Virus record (IMG/VR): IMGVR_UViG_3300024346_000274
Location: 1-33,511 of that record
Source of the DNA: a virus
Length of the DNA: 33,511 bases
Strand: one strand, 5' to 3'
Below are positions 16,511-24,267 of the stretch, in pieces. The notes beneath the pieces are model-generated. The model searched no databases. It had not been told where the DNA came from and saw only the letters and a list, made by a program, of their open reading frames with translations. A program made the position numbers and the translations under genes. The stretch's first letter is position 1, and every line of letters starts with the position of its first letter.

Positions 16511-17806
16511 ATGTTAAAAGCAATACCAAAATCAAACGTATCAAATAGACAATTTAAGGTCTATAAACGATATTATGCTTCTCATGCAGATTATCCTGTA
16601 ATGAAATTATATGATAAAGGTTCTGCATATCACACTGGTAGTGGAATGTTTGATTCAGAAGAATTTGAAAGAACAGTAAGTGGTTCAATTACAAGTTCAT
16701 TCCACAAGTATCCAATGTACCAATCAATAAAACACAAATATCTTACTGATAATGGATTGTTAGGTATGTTTGGTAGTATTACAGATATGGGTGATTTTAA
16801 CAACGAAAGAATTGTTGATGAAACCATATTTCTAATACCAGTTAGTCAAAGCAGAGTAGGAGAGGGAATAAAACCATTTTCAGTTAAATTATATTCAGAC
16901 CAACTTAATTCTGGTTCTTTACTTTATGATGATGGATATGGTAATCTTGTAGGAGAAAGAAAAGAATATGGTTTTCTATCTGCAGATTTTGGTTCCTTTG
17001 GTACTGGTTCTTTAAGTAATGGTGGTGATTTAAGTAAGGGAGTTTATTTATATTTAAACGATACATCAGCAACACATTCTATAAAATTAAGTTACGATTT
17101 AGATTTGATGGACCCAGAAATGACTTTAACTCTTGAAGGTGATACTGATATTAGAATTCTTGATAGATGGGATATGTACACTAATGATATTGGTGGAGAA
17201 TATATAACAGGTTCATCTGATATTAGAACACAAGGTAATATTTCTTTTACAGAACAATTAAATTTCTTAGGAACTGATTTGAAACCATTACATTATGGAA
17301 ATGTTTTTTATCAAGATGGTTTAATTGCAATAACCACACATGATGTTCATAATGATATTGAATTGGAAGATGTAACTACATATGATTTGCAGTATCGTTC
17401 AACTAAAACTATACATGAATTAGAGGTTTTATGTCAAGTAGGTGAATGTGAATTTAATTTTTCACAAAACCCATCTGCAGTTGAGGTTAGTTTAACTGAT
17501 TCATATGATTTTGAAACATCTGCTACCGATAATAGACCTTCTGGTGTAAGAAAAATTAAAGAAGTATTAGATATAGACCAAGTGAGTGGGTACACTTCTT
17601 CGTTTGATGGTACTACAACTGGTTCATGGGATGACTATTATTCAAAAGTATTAACAGACCCAACTGGTTCATATTTATCAACATTCGTATCAACAATAGG
17701 TTTATATGATGATAATAATAATTTAGTAGCAACAGCAAAATTACCCAAACCGATAAAGAATTATCCTGATATGGATATCAATTTTATCGTTAGAATTGAT
17801 TTATAA
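16511..17806 (+). CDS. Tail structural protein, paralogue 2
   Basis: This 431-residue protein shows C-terminal similarity to the preceding protein (YGNVFYQDGLIAITT, ECEFNFSQNPS, FVSTIGLYDDNNNLVATAKL, then a PI...VRIDL ending). Between EFNFSQNPS and FVSTIGL it has an insertion of about 70 residues relative to paralogue 1. It has its own N-terminal domain with MKLYDKGSAYHTGSGMF and a LYDDGYGNLVG segment. It is transcribed separately, with a terminator upstream and its own late promoter core 15 nt before the ATG. It is probably a tail, baseplate or neck component that is made in a different amount from its paralogue. No specific family name is claimed. Confidence 0.6.
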   Translation: MLKAIPKSNVSNRQFKVYKRYYASHADYPVMKLYDKGSAYHTGSGMFDSEEFERTVSGSITSSFHKYPMYQSIKHKYLTDNGLLGMFGSITDMGDFNNERIVDETIFLIPVSQSRVGEGIKPFSVKLYSDQLNSGSLLYDDGYGNLVGERKEYGFLSADFGSFGTGSLSNGGDLSKGVYLYLNDTSATHSIKLSYDLDLMDPEMTLTLEGDTDIRILDRWDMYTNDIGGEYITGSSDIRTQGNISFTEQLNFLGTDLKPLHYGNVFYQDGLIAITTHDVHNDIELEDVTTYDLQYRSTKTIHELEVLCQVGECEFNFSQNPSAVEVSLTDSYDFETSATDNRPSGVRKIKEVLDIDQVSGYTSSFDGTTTGSWDDYYSKVLTDPTGSYLSTFVSTIGLYDDNNNLVATAKLPKPIKNYPDMDINFIVRIDL

Positions 17807-17807
17807 C

Positions 17808-17816
17808 ATATTTATA
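17808..17816 (+). promoter_or_regulatory. Putative phage late promoter core ATATTTATA
   Basis: The 9-mer begins two bases after the stop of the previous gene and precedes the ATG at 17839 by 22 nt, with an AAGGAA site between them. It would drive the small-protein, sulfotransferase-like and GIY-YIG-like genes. Confidence 0.55.
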
Positions 17817-17838
17817 GTAAATAACAAGGAACAACATT

Positions 17839-18057
17839 ATGGCTTCAATAAAAGACTTATATGACAAATCGGAATTTTCTAAATTCCCACAAGGTACTAA
17901 ACTAGATAAAACACCTATCGAAAAAGATGGTGGTCTAGACCTTTCTGCAGATGAAAAAAAGTTGGAAAAAGCTCGTGGTTATAAACTTGGTGCCAATACA
18001 ACTGGCGGTAAAGGATATACTACTAGTAAAAAATATTCTGATTCAGAATTATCATAA
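17839..18057 (+). CDS. Small unknown phage protein
   Basis: This 72-residue protein has its own late promoter core and AAGGAA ribosome binding site. The sequence is hydrophilic and Lys/Asp/Gly-rich (SIKDLYDKSEFSKFPQGTKL, then LSADEKKLEKARGYKLGANT). It contains no cysteine and no hydrophobic segment. The late promoter suggests a virion or assembly role. No family is recognised. Confidence 0.6.
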   Translation: MASIKDLYDKSEFSKFPQGTKLDKTPIEKDGGLDLSADEKKLEKARGYKLGANTTGGKGYTTSKKYSDSELS

Positions 18058-18068
18058 ACCAATCTTAT

Positions 18069-18641
18069 TTGAGTTTACTAATAAACCGTTTTAATAAATG
18101 GGGATTTATTCATATACCTAAGACTGGAGGAACTTCATTGAACTCTGTTTTAAAAAACCAACAAGGTACTGAATTTGTTTCTAAATCTCACAACCACATA
18201 GGTAAATTTGAGAACATAAAAGATTACTATATATTTTGTATAGTTAGAAATCCTTTTACTCGATTTGCTTCTGCCTATTATCACTATTGTAGAGATAATG
18301 GATTTTCTAGTGTTAGAAAGTTTATTGATTCTATTTTCGAACACGATTATCTATACTTTCCCCAAAGCTATTTTACAACTAACGGAAGTTCATCTGATAA
18401 AAAGGTGAGTTTCATCGGTAGATATGAAAACTATGTAAAAGATGTAAATCATATTTTTCAAAATATAAAAGTACAAGAATCACTACCGCACTTAAATCGT
18501 AATTCAATCTACGATAAACACCCACAGTTAAATCAAGAATCTTTTTACAAACATATGTATCAAGAAGAGTGGATGAAAGATTGGGTACGAGAGAGGTACA
18601 AAAATGATTTCAAAATTTTTAACTATGACATGGACATATAA
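18069..18641 (+). CDS. Sulfotransferase-like protein (PAPS-dependent type)
   Basis: This 190-residue protein has the two classic PAPS-binding motifs of the sulfotransferase fold. The 5'-phosphosulfate loop is at residues 15-25 (HIPKTGGTSLN), and the 3'-phosphate motif is at 59-71 (VRNPFTRFASAYY). Family-typical FIGRYEN at 115-121 and a C-terminal YKNDFKIFNYD also match the Sulfotransfer_2 type. Such enzymes move a sulfate group from PAPS to a sugar or other acceptor; the acceptor here is unknown. The length is short for the family but includes both cofactor motifs. No ATG fits: the frame opens at TTG 18069, just ahead of the conserved core, with no clear ribosome binding site, so the exact start is uncertain. 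It sits 11 nt after a small late gene and overlaps the next gene. Confidence 0.8.
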   Translation: MSLLINRFNKWGFIHIPKTGGTSLNSVLKNQQGTEFVSKSHNHIGKFENIKDYYIFCIVRNPFTRFASAYYHYCRDNGFSSVRKFIDSIFEHDYLYFPQSYFTTNGSSSDKKVSFIGRYENYVKDVNHIFQNIKVQESLPHLNRNSIYDKHPQLNQESFYKHMYQEEWMKDWVRERYKNDFKIFNYDMDI

Positions 18642-19104
18642 CGGAAAATGCATAACAGAAGTATCAGATATGCCAGAAGGTGTATTTGGTTTTATATATA
18701 AAATTACAAATGGTAAAACAAATGAGTTTTACATTGGTAAAAAACAAGTAGTTTCAGTTAGAAAACGAAAGTTTGGTAAAAAAGAAACTGCTGCTCTTAC
18801 TGATAAGAGAATGAAGAAATATGAAATGGTAACCAAAGAATCTGATTGGTTAGAATATCGTTCTTCTAATAAAGTAGTAAAAGAATGGTTTGATAATAAT
18901 GATAAAGCTTTGAATGAAGATAGGAGAAGTGATATTAATGACCAACTTGAACTAAGAATATTGAGATTTTGTTCAAATAAGAAATCTCTTACCTATTATG
19001 AACTACAAGAACAATTTTCTCACGATGTATTAGCAAATGAGTTATCACTTAATGATAACTTATTAGGAAAGTTTTTCAGAAAAGATTTGGATATTACAGA
19101 ATAA
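18604..19104 (+). CDS. GIY-YIG-like nuclease domain protein
   Basis: This protein has 166 residues if started at ATG 18604, which has a GAGAGG site 7 nt upstream. A second ATG at 18625 (start MTWTYNGKCI) has no such site but fits the usual start of the related phage proteins. The region around residues 29-50 (GFIYKITN, then FYIGKKQ) matches the first part of a GIY-YIG domain, with the GIY tract as FIY and YIG intact. Basic residues follow. The remaining part is helical and charged. GIY-YIG proteins are usually metal-dependent DNA nucleases, and phage forms include homing (Seg-like) enzymes. The distal catalytic Glu/Asn cannot be placed with confidence. The start overlaps the sulfotransferase gene by 38 nt (17 nt from the second ATG). 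Confidence 0.65.
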   Translation: MISKFLTMTWTYNGKCITEVSDMPEGVFGFIYKITNGKTNEFYIGKKQVVSVRKRKFGKKETAALTDKRMKKYEMVTKESDWLEYRSSNKVVKEWFDNNDKALNEDRRSDINDQLELRILRFCSNKKSLTYYELQEQFSHDVLANELSLNDNLLGKFFRKDLDITE

Positions 19105-19117
19105 TTTCGTATATTAG
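19086..19117 (+). promoter_or_regulatory. Bacteroidetes-type promoter, copy 1 (degenerate)
   Basis: A TTTG at 19086-19089 and TATATTAG at 19110-19117 are separated by 20 nt. The second element deviates at one position from the Bacteroidetes -7 consensus TAnnTTTG. The site overlaps the 3' end of the GIY-YIG-like gene. It is a duplicate, offset by 71 nt, of the better promoter at 19157-19188. Confidence 0.5.
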
Positions 19118-19156
19118 TACATAAAATAATATAACAAAAAAAAACTTCATTAATTA

Positions 19157-19188
19157 TTTGGATAATTCAAAATAATTTCGTATCTTTG
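19157..19188 (+). promoter_or_regulatory. Bacteroidetes-type promoter, copy 2 (consensus)
   Basis: TTTG at 19157-19160 and TATCTTTG at 19181-19188, spaced by 20 nt, match the Bacteroidetes sigma consensus TTTG/TTG-N~20-TAnnTTTG. The box ends 22 nt before the primase ATG at 19211, giving a short leader without an obvious Shine-Dalgarno sequence, as is common in that phylum. It probably drives the primase, SGNH and SbcD-SbcC operon early in infection using host RNA polymerase. Confidence 0.7.
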
Positions 19189-19210
19189 TAACGAGTTAAA
19201 TCGTATAATT

Positions 19211-20152
19211 ATGCTCTCACACCACGATAAACAGAATGTAGTAAACATATTAGATGATATCTTAGGACCTGGTACATCCATGAAAAACGATGAACAAGCC
19301 CATTATTGTCCTTTTTGTCATCATCACAAGAAAAAGTTACAGATAAACCTTCAGACACAACAATGGCACTGTTGGGTATGTGATGCGAAAGGTAAGCGTA
19401 TTCAAAGGTTATTAAAAAGATTACACGTAGATTCTTATAAGTTAAAAAAAATATATGAGATTTATGGTGATGATTATGTTGTGTATAGTAATAATACCGA
19501 AGAAGAAAAGGTAGAGTTAAGGTTACCAAATGAGTTTCAATCACTTCTAACAGAACCAAAGGGTATTAACCCATTGTTCGGAAAGGTGAAAGAATATGCA
19601 AGAAAACGAGGTATTAGCGAAGGGGATATTAAACGCTATAATATTGGTTATTGTGACTCTGGTCATTACGCCAATCGTATTATTATTCCAAGTTATGATA
19701 ACAATAATAGACTCAATTACTTCATCGCACGTTCTGTATTCGATGAAGAAAAGTTTAAGTATAAGAATCCGCCGGTTTCTAAAAATGTTATAATGTTCGA
19801 AAACCAAATAAATTGGAACGAACCAATTACTTTAGTAGAGGGAGTATTTGATGCGATGGCTGTGAAGCGAAACGCAATCCCACTACTTGGTAAATTTGTA
19901 CCAAAAACTTTAAATGATACTATATATAAAAAAGAAGTTAAAGGTATCAATATTTTATTGGATGAAGATGCACAAGAACAAGCACTACGATATACAGTTC
20001 AATATCAAAATCAAGGAATTACTACAAAAAACATTAAACCCACAGATAAGGATGCATCTGATATGGGGTTCTCTGAAGTGAACACTAAATTAAAAGAATC
20101 CGAGCAAACACAATTTGTTGATATTATTTCACAAAAATTATCAAGTTTATGA
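19211..20152 (+). CDS. DNA primase, DnaG-type (zinc finger plus TOPRIM)
   Basis: This 313-residue protein has an N-terminal zinc-binding domain with C33-P-F-C36 and C54-W-V-C57. A primase catalytic core follows. The TOPRIM domain has E210 in LVEGVFDAMA and the acidic pair at D251-E252-D253 (LLDEDA), with a closing KDASDMG motif. The protein would lay down RNA primers for lagging-strand synthesis, like T4 gp61 (342 residues). The sequence ends soon after the TOPRIM domain, so any helicase-interacting domain is minimal or absent. It opens an operon: its stop overlaps the next ATG (ATGA at 20149-20152). It is the first gene after the tandem host-type promoters. Confidence 0.88.
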   Translation: MLSHHDKQNVVNILDDILGPGTSMKNDEQAHYCPFCHHHKKKLQINLQTQQWHCWVCDAKGKRIQRLLKRLHVDSYKLKKIYEIYGDDYVVYSNNTEEEKVELRLPNEFQSLLTEPKGINPLFGKVKEYARKRGISEGDIKRYNIGYCDSGHYANRIIIPSYDNNNRLNYFIARSVFDEEKFKYKNPPVSKNVIMFENQINWNEPITLVEGVFDAMAVKRNAIPLLGKFVPKTLNDTIYKKEVKGINILLDEDAQEQALRYTVQYQNQGITTKNIKPTDKDASDMGFSEVNTKLKESEQTQFVDIISQKLSSL

Positions 20153-20928
20153 ATAGATTAGTTGCCTATGGGTGTTCTTGGACAGAAGGAGAAGGTTCAG
20201 ATGTTTCAATAGAAAAATTCCTATCCCCTAATGAAAAAAGAGTATTTAGAAATGAAAATTCTTGGCCAAGTGTTTTAGCAAATAAATTAAATATACCAAA
20301 TACACTCAATAGAGGTGTTAGTGGTAATTCAAATAGAAAGATGTTTAATGATATTATTAAAGATATTGAAAATGGTAATGTAACATCCTCCGACTTTGTT
20401 TCTATAATGTTTTCATCATCCTTAAGAGATTACGTACCATATCTACCAGATGGCGAATGGGTATCTTGGTCTGTAAAACATTTATTAGAAACACCAGATA
20501 GGTTTTATGATTCATATGATGAACATGGACACTCTTCTACTTTTAATGAATTTTTATCCAACTATAAAAAGTTTTTTATTACAGATTTATTTAATCAAGA
20601 TTATTACAATCTAACAAATCAAAATTACATAATATTTTTACAAAAATTACTTAATCATTACAACATAAAATATATTATGATGGAATCTTTTGAAAAAATG
20701 GTACAACCCCCATTAAAAAACGATTATTTAAAGTTAATTGATACAGTACCAATATTTGGTAATTTAAAAACTACTTTTAGAGAAATATTAAACAAATTAG
20801 ATAGAAATGATATTTGGGAGCACGTTGAAAGATATGATACTCGTGCAACACAACATCCCAATAAAGAAGGCTATAAAATAATAGCAGATGAACTTTATCA
20901 ATTCATCAACAAAAACAATATTTTATGA
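20149..20928 (+). CDS. SGNH/GDSL hydrolase-like protein
   Basis: This 259-residue protein has the signs of the SGNH hydrolase fold: an N-terminal strand leading to a possible nucleophile at S10 (VAYGCSWTEGEG, in place of GDS), a block-II-like NRGVSGNSN at 54-62, and a C-terminal block with H236 (TQHPNKEGYKIIADEL). The Asp usually three residues before this His is absent (Ala233), so the triad is not canonical. Such enzymes are esterases or acyl-sugar deacetylases. Here the substrate is unknown and the protein may be non-catalytic. It is translationally coupled on both sides by ATGA overlaps (20149-20152 and 20925-20928), between a primase and a recombination nuclease, an unexpected place for an esterase. 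Confidence 0.65.
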   Translation: MNRLVAYGCSWTEGEGSDVSIEKFLSPNEKRVFRNENSWPSVLANKLNIPNTLNRGVSGNSNRKMFNDIIKDIENGNVTSSDFVSIMFSSSLRDYVPYLPDGEWVSWSVKHLLETPDRFYDSYDEHGHSSTFNEFLSNYKKFFITDLFNQDYYNLTNQNYIIFLQKLLNHYNIKYIMMESFEKMVQPPLKNDYLKLIDTVPIFGNLKTTFREILNKLDRNDIWEHVERYDTRATQHPNKEGYKIIADELYQFINKNNIL

Positions 20929-23900
20929 TAATAAATAAGGTTTACCACCTTGCAGATTTACACATTAGAAATCTACAAAGACACAAAGAATACAGACTGG
21001 TATTCAAAAAATTCCTAAAAAAAGTTAAAGAAGATAAAATTGAGGATTCCCTCATTTATATTGCAGGTGATATTGCTCATGCTAAAACTGAGATGTCACC
21101 CGAACTTGTACACGAAATAAGTTGGTTTCTCACCGAGTGTGCTAAGTTAAGAGAAACTGTGTTAATCACAGGTAACCACGATTGTAACTTAAATAATTCC
21201 CACAGACTTGACGTACTCACACCTATTATCGAAAATCTTAACAACGATAGAATTCATTATCTTCGTGATACTGGTGTCTATAATATCCATAACCTTACTT
21301 TTGTTGTCTATTCTATATTGGATGACAAGGAAAATTGGCCTAAAGGAGATACCGTTGATGGAGAAAATACAATCTGTCTATTTCATGGACCGGTAAACAA
21401 AGCTCAAACAGATATTGGCTATACTGTTTCCTCTAACTCATTCCAAGTGGATATGTTCGATGGATTTGATATGGCTATGTTGGGTGATATTCATAAACGA
21501 CAAACATTCGGTGAGGGATATGAACATATTGCTTATGCTGGTTCTATGGTTCAACAGAATCATGGAGAGTTATTAGAGAAACATGGTTATCTAATTTGGG
21601 ATATTCCTACAAGAACATTTACAGAACACCACCTACACAACGATTATGGGTTCTTAACAGTTGATGTGGTTGATGGTAAGATACCTCAATGGGTATATGA
21701 TGAAGTTGGTACTAAACTTCCAAAGTATCCAAGGTTACGTTTAAGATTTACAAGAACCGAAGCTTCTGATATGAAACTTCGTATTACTGAATTAAAAAAA
21801 TTATTCAAAGTTGCTGAAGTTACTGTAACAAGAACCGATACAATTGGCCAATTAAAAACAAATACAAAAATAAATCAAAACATTGTTGGTGATGTTAAGG
21901 ATGAAACTTTTCAAAATTCTTTAATTAGAGATTACTTGGAAAGACAATATCTACTAGAATCAGATGAACTAGATAAGATAACAGAAATCAACAAAGAATT
22001 AAATACTCAAATAGATACATCAGATGTAGCGGGTAACATTCTATGGACTCCTAAAATATTTGAGTTCTCTAATATGTTTTCCTATGGTGAAGATAACCTA
22101 ATCAGATTCGATAAAGCACAAGGTATCGTTGGTATCTTTGCTCCCAATGCTAGTGGTAAATCTTCTATGTGGGATGCACTATCTTTCTGTATCTACGATA
22201 AAACTTCAAGAACTAATGTTTCTAAGAACATTATGAACAATAGAAAAGAAAACTTTTATTGTAAATTTCATTTTGAGATTGATGATGTAGATTATTACAT
22301 CGAGAGAACTGCTAAATGGACAAGAAAGAAAACTAACCTCAAAGTAGATGTAAACTTCTGGAAAGAAGATGCTGGGGTAGTAGAATCACTTAATGGTGAA
22401 CAACGTAGAGAAACCAATAAGAATATTGAAAAGTATTTAGGTAAATTTGAAGATTTTGTTCTTACCGCTCTTTCACTACAAGGAAACAACGCACTCTTTA
22501 TAGATAAATCACAAAGTGAACGTAAGGAAATCCTTTCTCAATTTATTGGAGTAGATATCTTTGATAAACTATATCAAAAGGCATCGGATGAGAATAGGGA
22601 TAATGCAACACTTATCAGAAAATTTAAGAGTGATGATTTTACTCAAAAATTAGCAGACATAGGTGAACAACTTAAAACCGACAAAAATGAATATAAACTT
22701 TTAGAAATATCTCAAAAAGCATTAAAAGAAGAAGATGAGATTCTTAATAGACAGATTATTAAGTTAAATGAGAAGATAGTAAAGTTAAATTCCGATAGTG
22801 GGGTTTCAATCGAAGAGTTGGAAAAAAGATTAGAAAACCTCGAAACGAAGATAGAAGGCCTCGAAACCACAAAGGGTTCGTTACAAGAAAGAATTACTCA
22901 TAGAGAAGAGTTACAAATTACATTAGATGAAATTCTTGATAAATTCGATGAAGAAGATTTAGAGGATGGTATTAATAAATTAAAAGATTCAAAAGATAAA
23001 TTAAGAGATGTTGAATCTACAATTGATAAAGTCAACATTAAGAAAGATTCTTTATATGAAAGAAAAGACCACTTAGATAAGCACAAATATAACGAAGAAT
23101 GTGATATTTGTATGGAAAACTCAGAAACCATTTTACAACAAAAGGAAAAGGTAGAAGGTGATATATCTCAATATCAAGAATTGTTTAATGAAAACGATAG
23201 AGTAAGATTACAGTTAATGTTGGTGATTGATTCGTTAAAGAAATATGAAGATGAGTGGTCTAAATATGAAGATGCTAAAGATAAAGAGAATAAATTAGAT
23301 AGAGAACTTTCTCAACTTATTAACAAGTTATCAACAACAGAAACCGAAGAAATTAGGTTAGATACACAGGTTACACAACAAAAGCAACTTATTGATGAGT
23401 ATTATAAGAATGAAAAACAAATCAAATCAAACAAAGAAATTAGAGAATCAATTACTTTAGTTAGAAAAAAACAATCATCTACAAAAGAAGAGTTGCGAAG
23501 AATTAATAATGATATCTTAAAATTAAATGGTAAAGTTTCTGCTTTACAAAATCAAAAAGAAACCATTGAAGATAGGGTATCTGAGGTTAAAGAGTTAGAA
23601 TCTCAATCTAAATTATTTGACTTTTACTTAAACGCTCTTGGCAGAGATGGTGTGTCATATGAGTTGATTGAAAAATCACTACCAATGATTGAGGGTGAAG
23701 TAAATAACATCTTAGCACAAATTGTTGATTTTGGAATGCAGTTAGAAATTGATGGTAGAAACATTAATGCTTATTTAGTGTATGGAGACCAGAGATGGAG
23801 TTTAGAAATGTGTAGTGGAATGGAAAGATTCATTAGTGGATTAGCAATTCGAGTTGCACTTATAAATGTATGTAACCTTCCTAGACCCAATTTCCTCGTT

Positions 23901-24083
23901 ATAGATGAAGGATTTGGTACTTTGGATAGTGAGAACTTGCAATCCCTTTTTATGTTGTTTACATACCTTAAAACTCAGTTTGATTTCGTAATGATTATCT
24001 CACACATAGATTCTATGAGAGATGTAGTAGATGGTCTAATTGAGATTAAGAAAGAAAATGGATTTTCACAAGTAAAATTTTAA
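20925..24083 (+). CDS. Single-chain Mre11-Rad50 / SbcD-SbcC (gp47-gp46) fusion
   Basis: This is one uninterrupted 1052-residue frame. Residues 1-~340 are a Mre11/SbcD/gp47 metallophosphoesterase with D11-L-H13, GDIAH (48-52), GNHD (83-86), FHG (153-155) and GDIH (187-190), all metal-ligand motifs in order. Residues ~375-1052 are a Rad50/SbcC/gp46 ATPase with Walker A APNASGKSS (406-414), a Q-loop region SLQGNN (517-522), long coiled coils (~575-900) broken by a zinc hook C726-D-I-C729, signature CSGMERF (963-969), Walker B FLVIDEGFGTLD (990-1001) and H-loop ISH (1025-1027). The complex processes DNA ends for recombination and replication. Total length is near T4 gp47 plus gp46 (339+560) with somewhat longer coils, so both halves appear complete. 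It ends the primase operon and overlaps the convergent RHH gene by 4 nt. Confidence 0.93.
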   Translation: MIINKVYHLADLHIRNLQRHKEYRLVFKKFLKKVKEDKIEDSLIYIAGDIAHAKTEMSPELVHEISWFLTECAKLRETVLITGNHDCNLNNSHRLDVLTPIIENLNNDRIHYLRDTGVYNIHNLTFVVYSILDDKENWPKGDTVDGENTICLFHGPVNKAQTDIGYTVSSNSFQVDMFDGFDMAMLGDIHKRQTFGEGYEHIAYAGSMVQQNHGELLEKHGYLIWDIPTRTFTEHHLHNDYGFLTVDVVDGKIPQWVYDEVGTKLPKYPRLRLRFTRTEASDMKLRITELKKLFKVAEVTVTRTDTIGQLKTNTKINQNIVGDVKDETFQNSLIRDYLERQYLLESDELDKITEINKELNTQIDTSDVAGNILWTPKIFEFSNMFSYGEDNLIRFDKAQGIVGIFAPNASGKSSMWDALSFCIYDKTSRTNVSKNIMNNRKENFYCKFHFEIDDVDYYIERTAKWTRKKTNLKVDVNFWKEDAGVVESLNGEQRRETNKNIEKYLGKFEDFVLTALSLQGNNALFIDKSQSERKEILSQFIGVDIFDKLYQKASDENRDNATLIRKFKSDDFTQKLADIGEQLKTDKNEYKLLEISQKALKEEDEILNRQIIKLNEKIVKLNSDSGVSIEELEKRLENLETKIEGLETTKGSLQERITHREELQITLDEILDKFDEEDLEDGINKLKDSKDKLRDVESTIDKVNIKKDSLYERKDHLDKHKYNEECDICMENSETILQQKEKVEGDISQYQELFNENDRVRLQLMLVIDSLKKYEDEWSKYEDAKDKENKLDRELSQLINKLSTTETEEIRLDTQVTQQKQLIDEYYKNEKQIKSNKEIRESITLVRKKQSSTKEELRRINNDILKLNGKVSALQNQKETIEDRVSEVKELESQSKLFDFYLNALGRDGVSYELIEKSLPMIEGEVNNILAQIVDFGMQLEIDGRNINAYLVYGDQRWSLEMCSGMERFISGLAIRVALINVCNLPRPNFLVIDEGFGTLDSENLQSLFMLFTYLKTQFDFVMIISHIDSMRDVVDGLIEIKKENGFSQVKF

Positions 24084-24241
24084 GATTCAACCCTTAATAT
24101 ATTTTTAGGTTTAGGTGTACCAACTTTTTGTTTAATAAGGTTTTCAACTAACCCACTTAATTTATACCCATGTTCCTTGCAATACCCTTGTAAAAGTTCA
24201 TGGGTTTCTTTTTTTATCTGTATTGTGGTATATTTTCTCAT
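24080..24241 (-). CDS. Ribbon-helix-helix-like small DNA-binding protein
   Basis: This is a 53-residue minus-strand gene. It begins MRKYTTIQIKKETHELLQGY, continues CKEHGYKLSGLVENLIKQK and ends with a short basic tail. The pattern of an N-terminal beta strand (TTIQI), helix 1 (ETHELLQGYCKEHG), a KLSG turn and helix 2 (LVENLIKQK) is the Arc/MetJ/CopG-type ribbon-helix-helix fold. That fold binds DNA as a dimer and usually represses nearby promoters, often its own. An ATATTTATA core lies 26 nt upstream on the minus strand, as for the plus-strand late genes. The stop overlaps the end of the SbcD-SbcC gene by 4 nt (convergent). Targets are unknown. Confidence 0.78.
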   Translation of the reverse strand: MRKYTTIQIKKETHELLQGYCKEHGYKLSGLVENLIKQKVGTPKPKNILRVES

Positions 24242-24267
24242 TCTATAACTTTCTATTGTTTTCTATA

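Larger units (their letters stand above)
19085..19191 (+). repeat. Two-copy direct repeat carrying the tandem promoters
   Basis: Copy 1 starts at 19085 and copy 2 at 19156. Over 36 aligned bases 30 are identical, including ATTTGGATA and an exact AATAATTTCGTAT (19100-19112 and 19171-19183). Between the copies lies a run of nine A (19136-19144). This region is the whole 106-nt gap before the primase plus the end of the preceding gene. Confidence 0.85.

Noticed and set aside
17044-17054. TATTTATA inside the second paralogue gene
   Set aside because: It lacks the leading A of the conserved 9-mer, lies deep in coding sequence and has no start codon at the right distance.
19152-19167. Small hairpin AATTAT-TTGG-ATAATT
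   Set aside because: The stem is six A/T pairs only, and it overlaps the promoter -33 element. It is too weak to call a terminator or operator.
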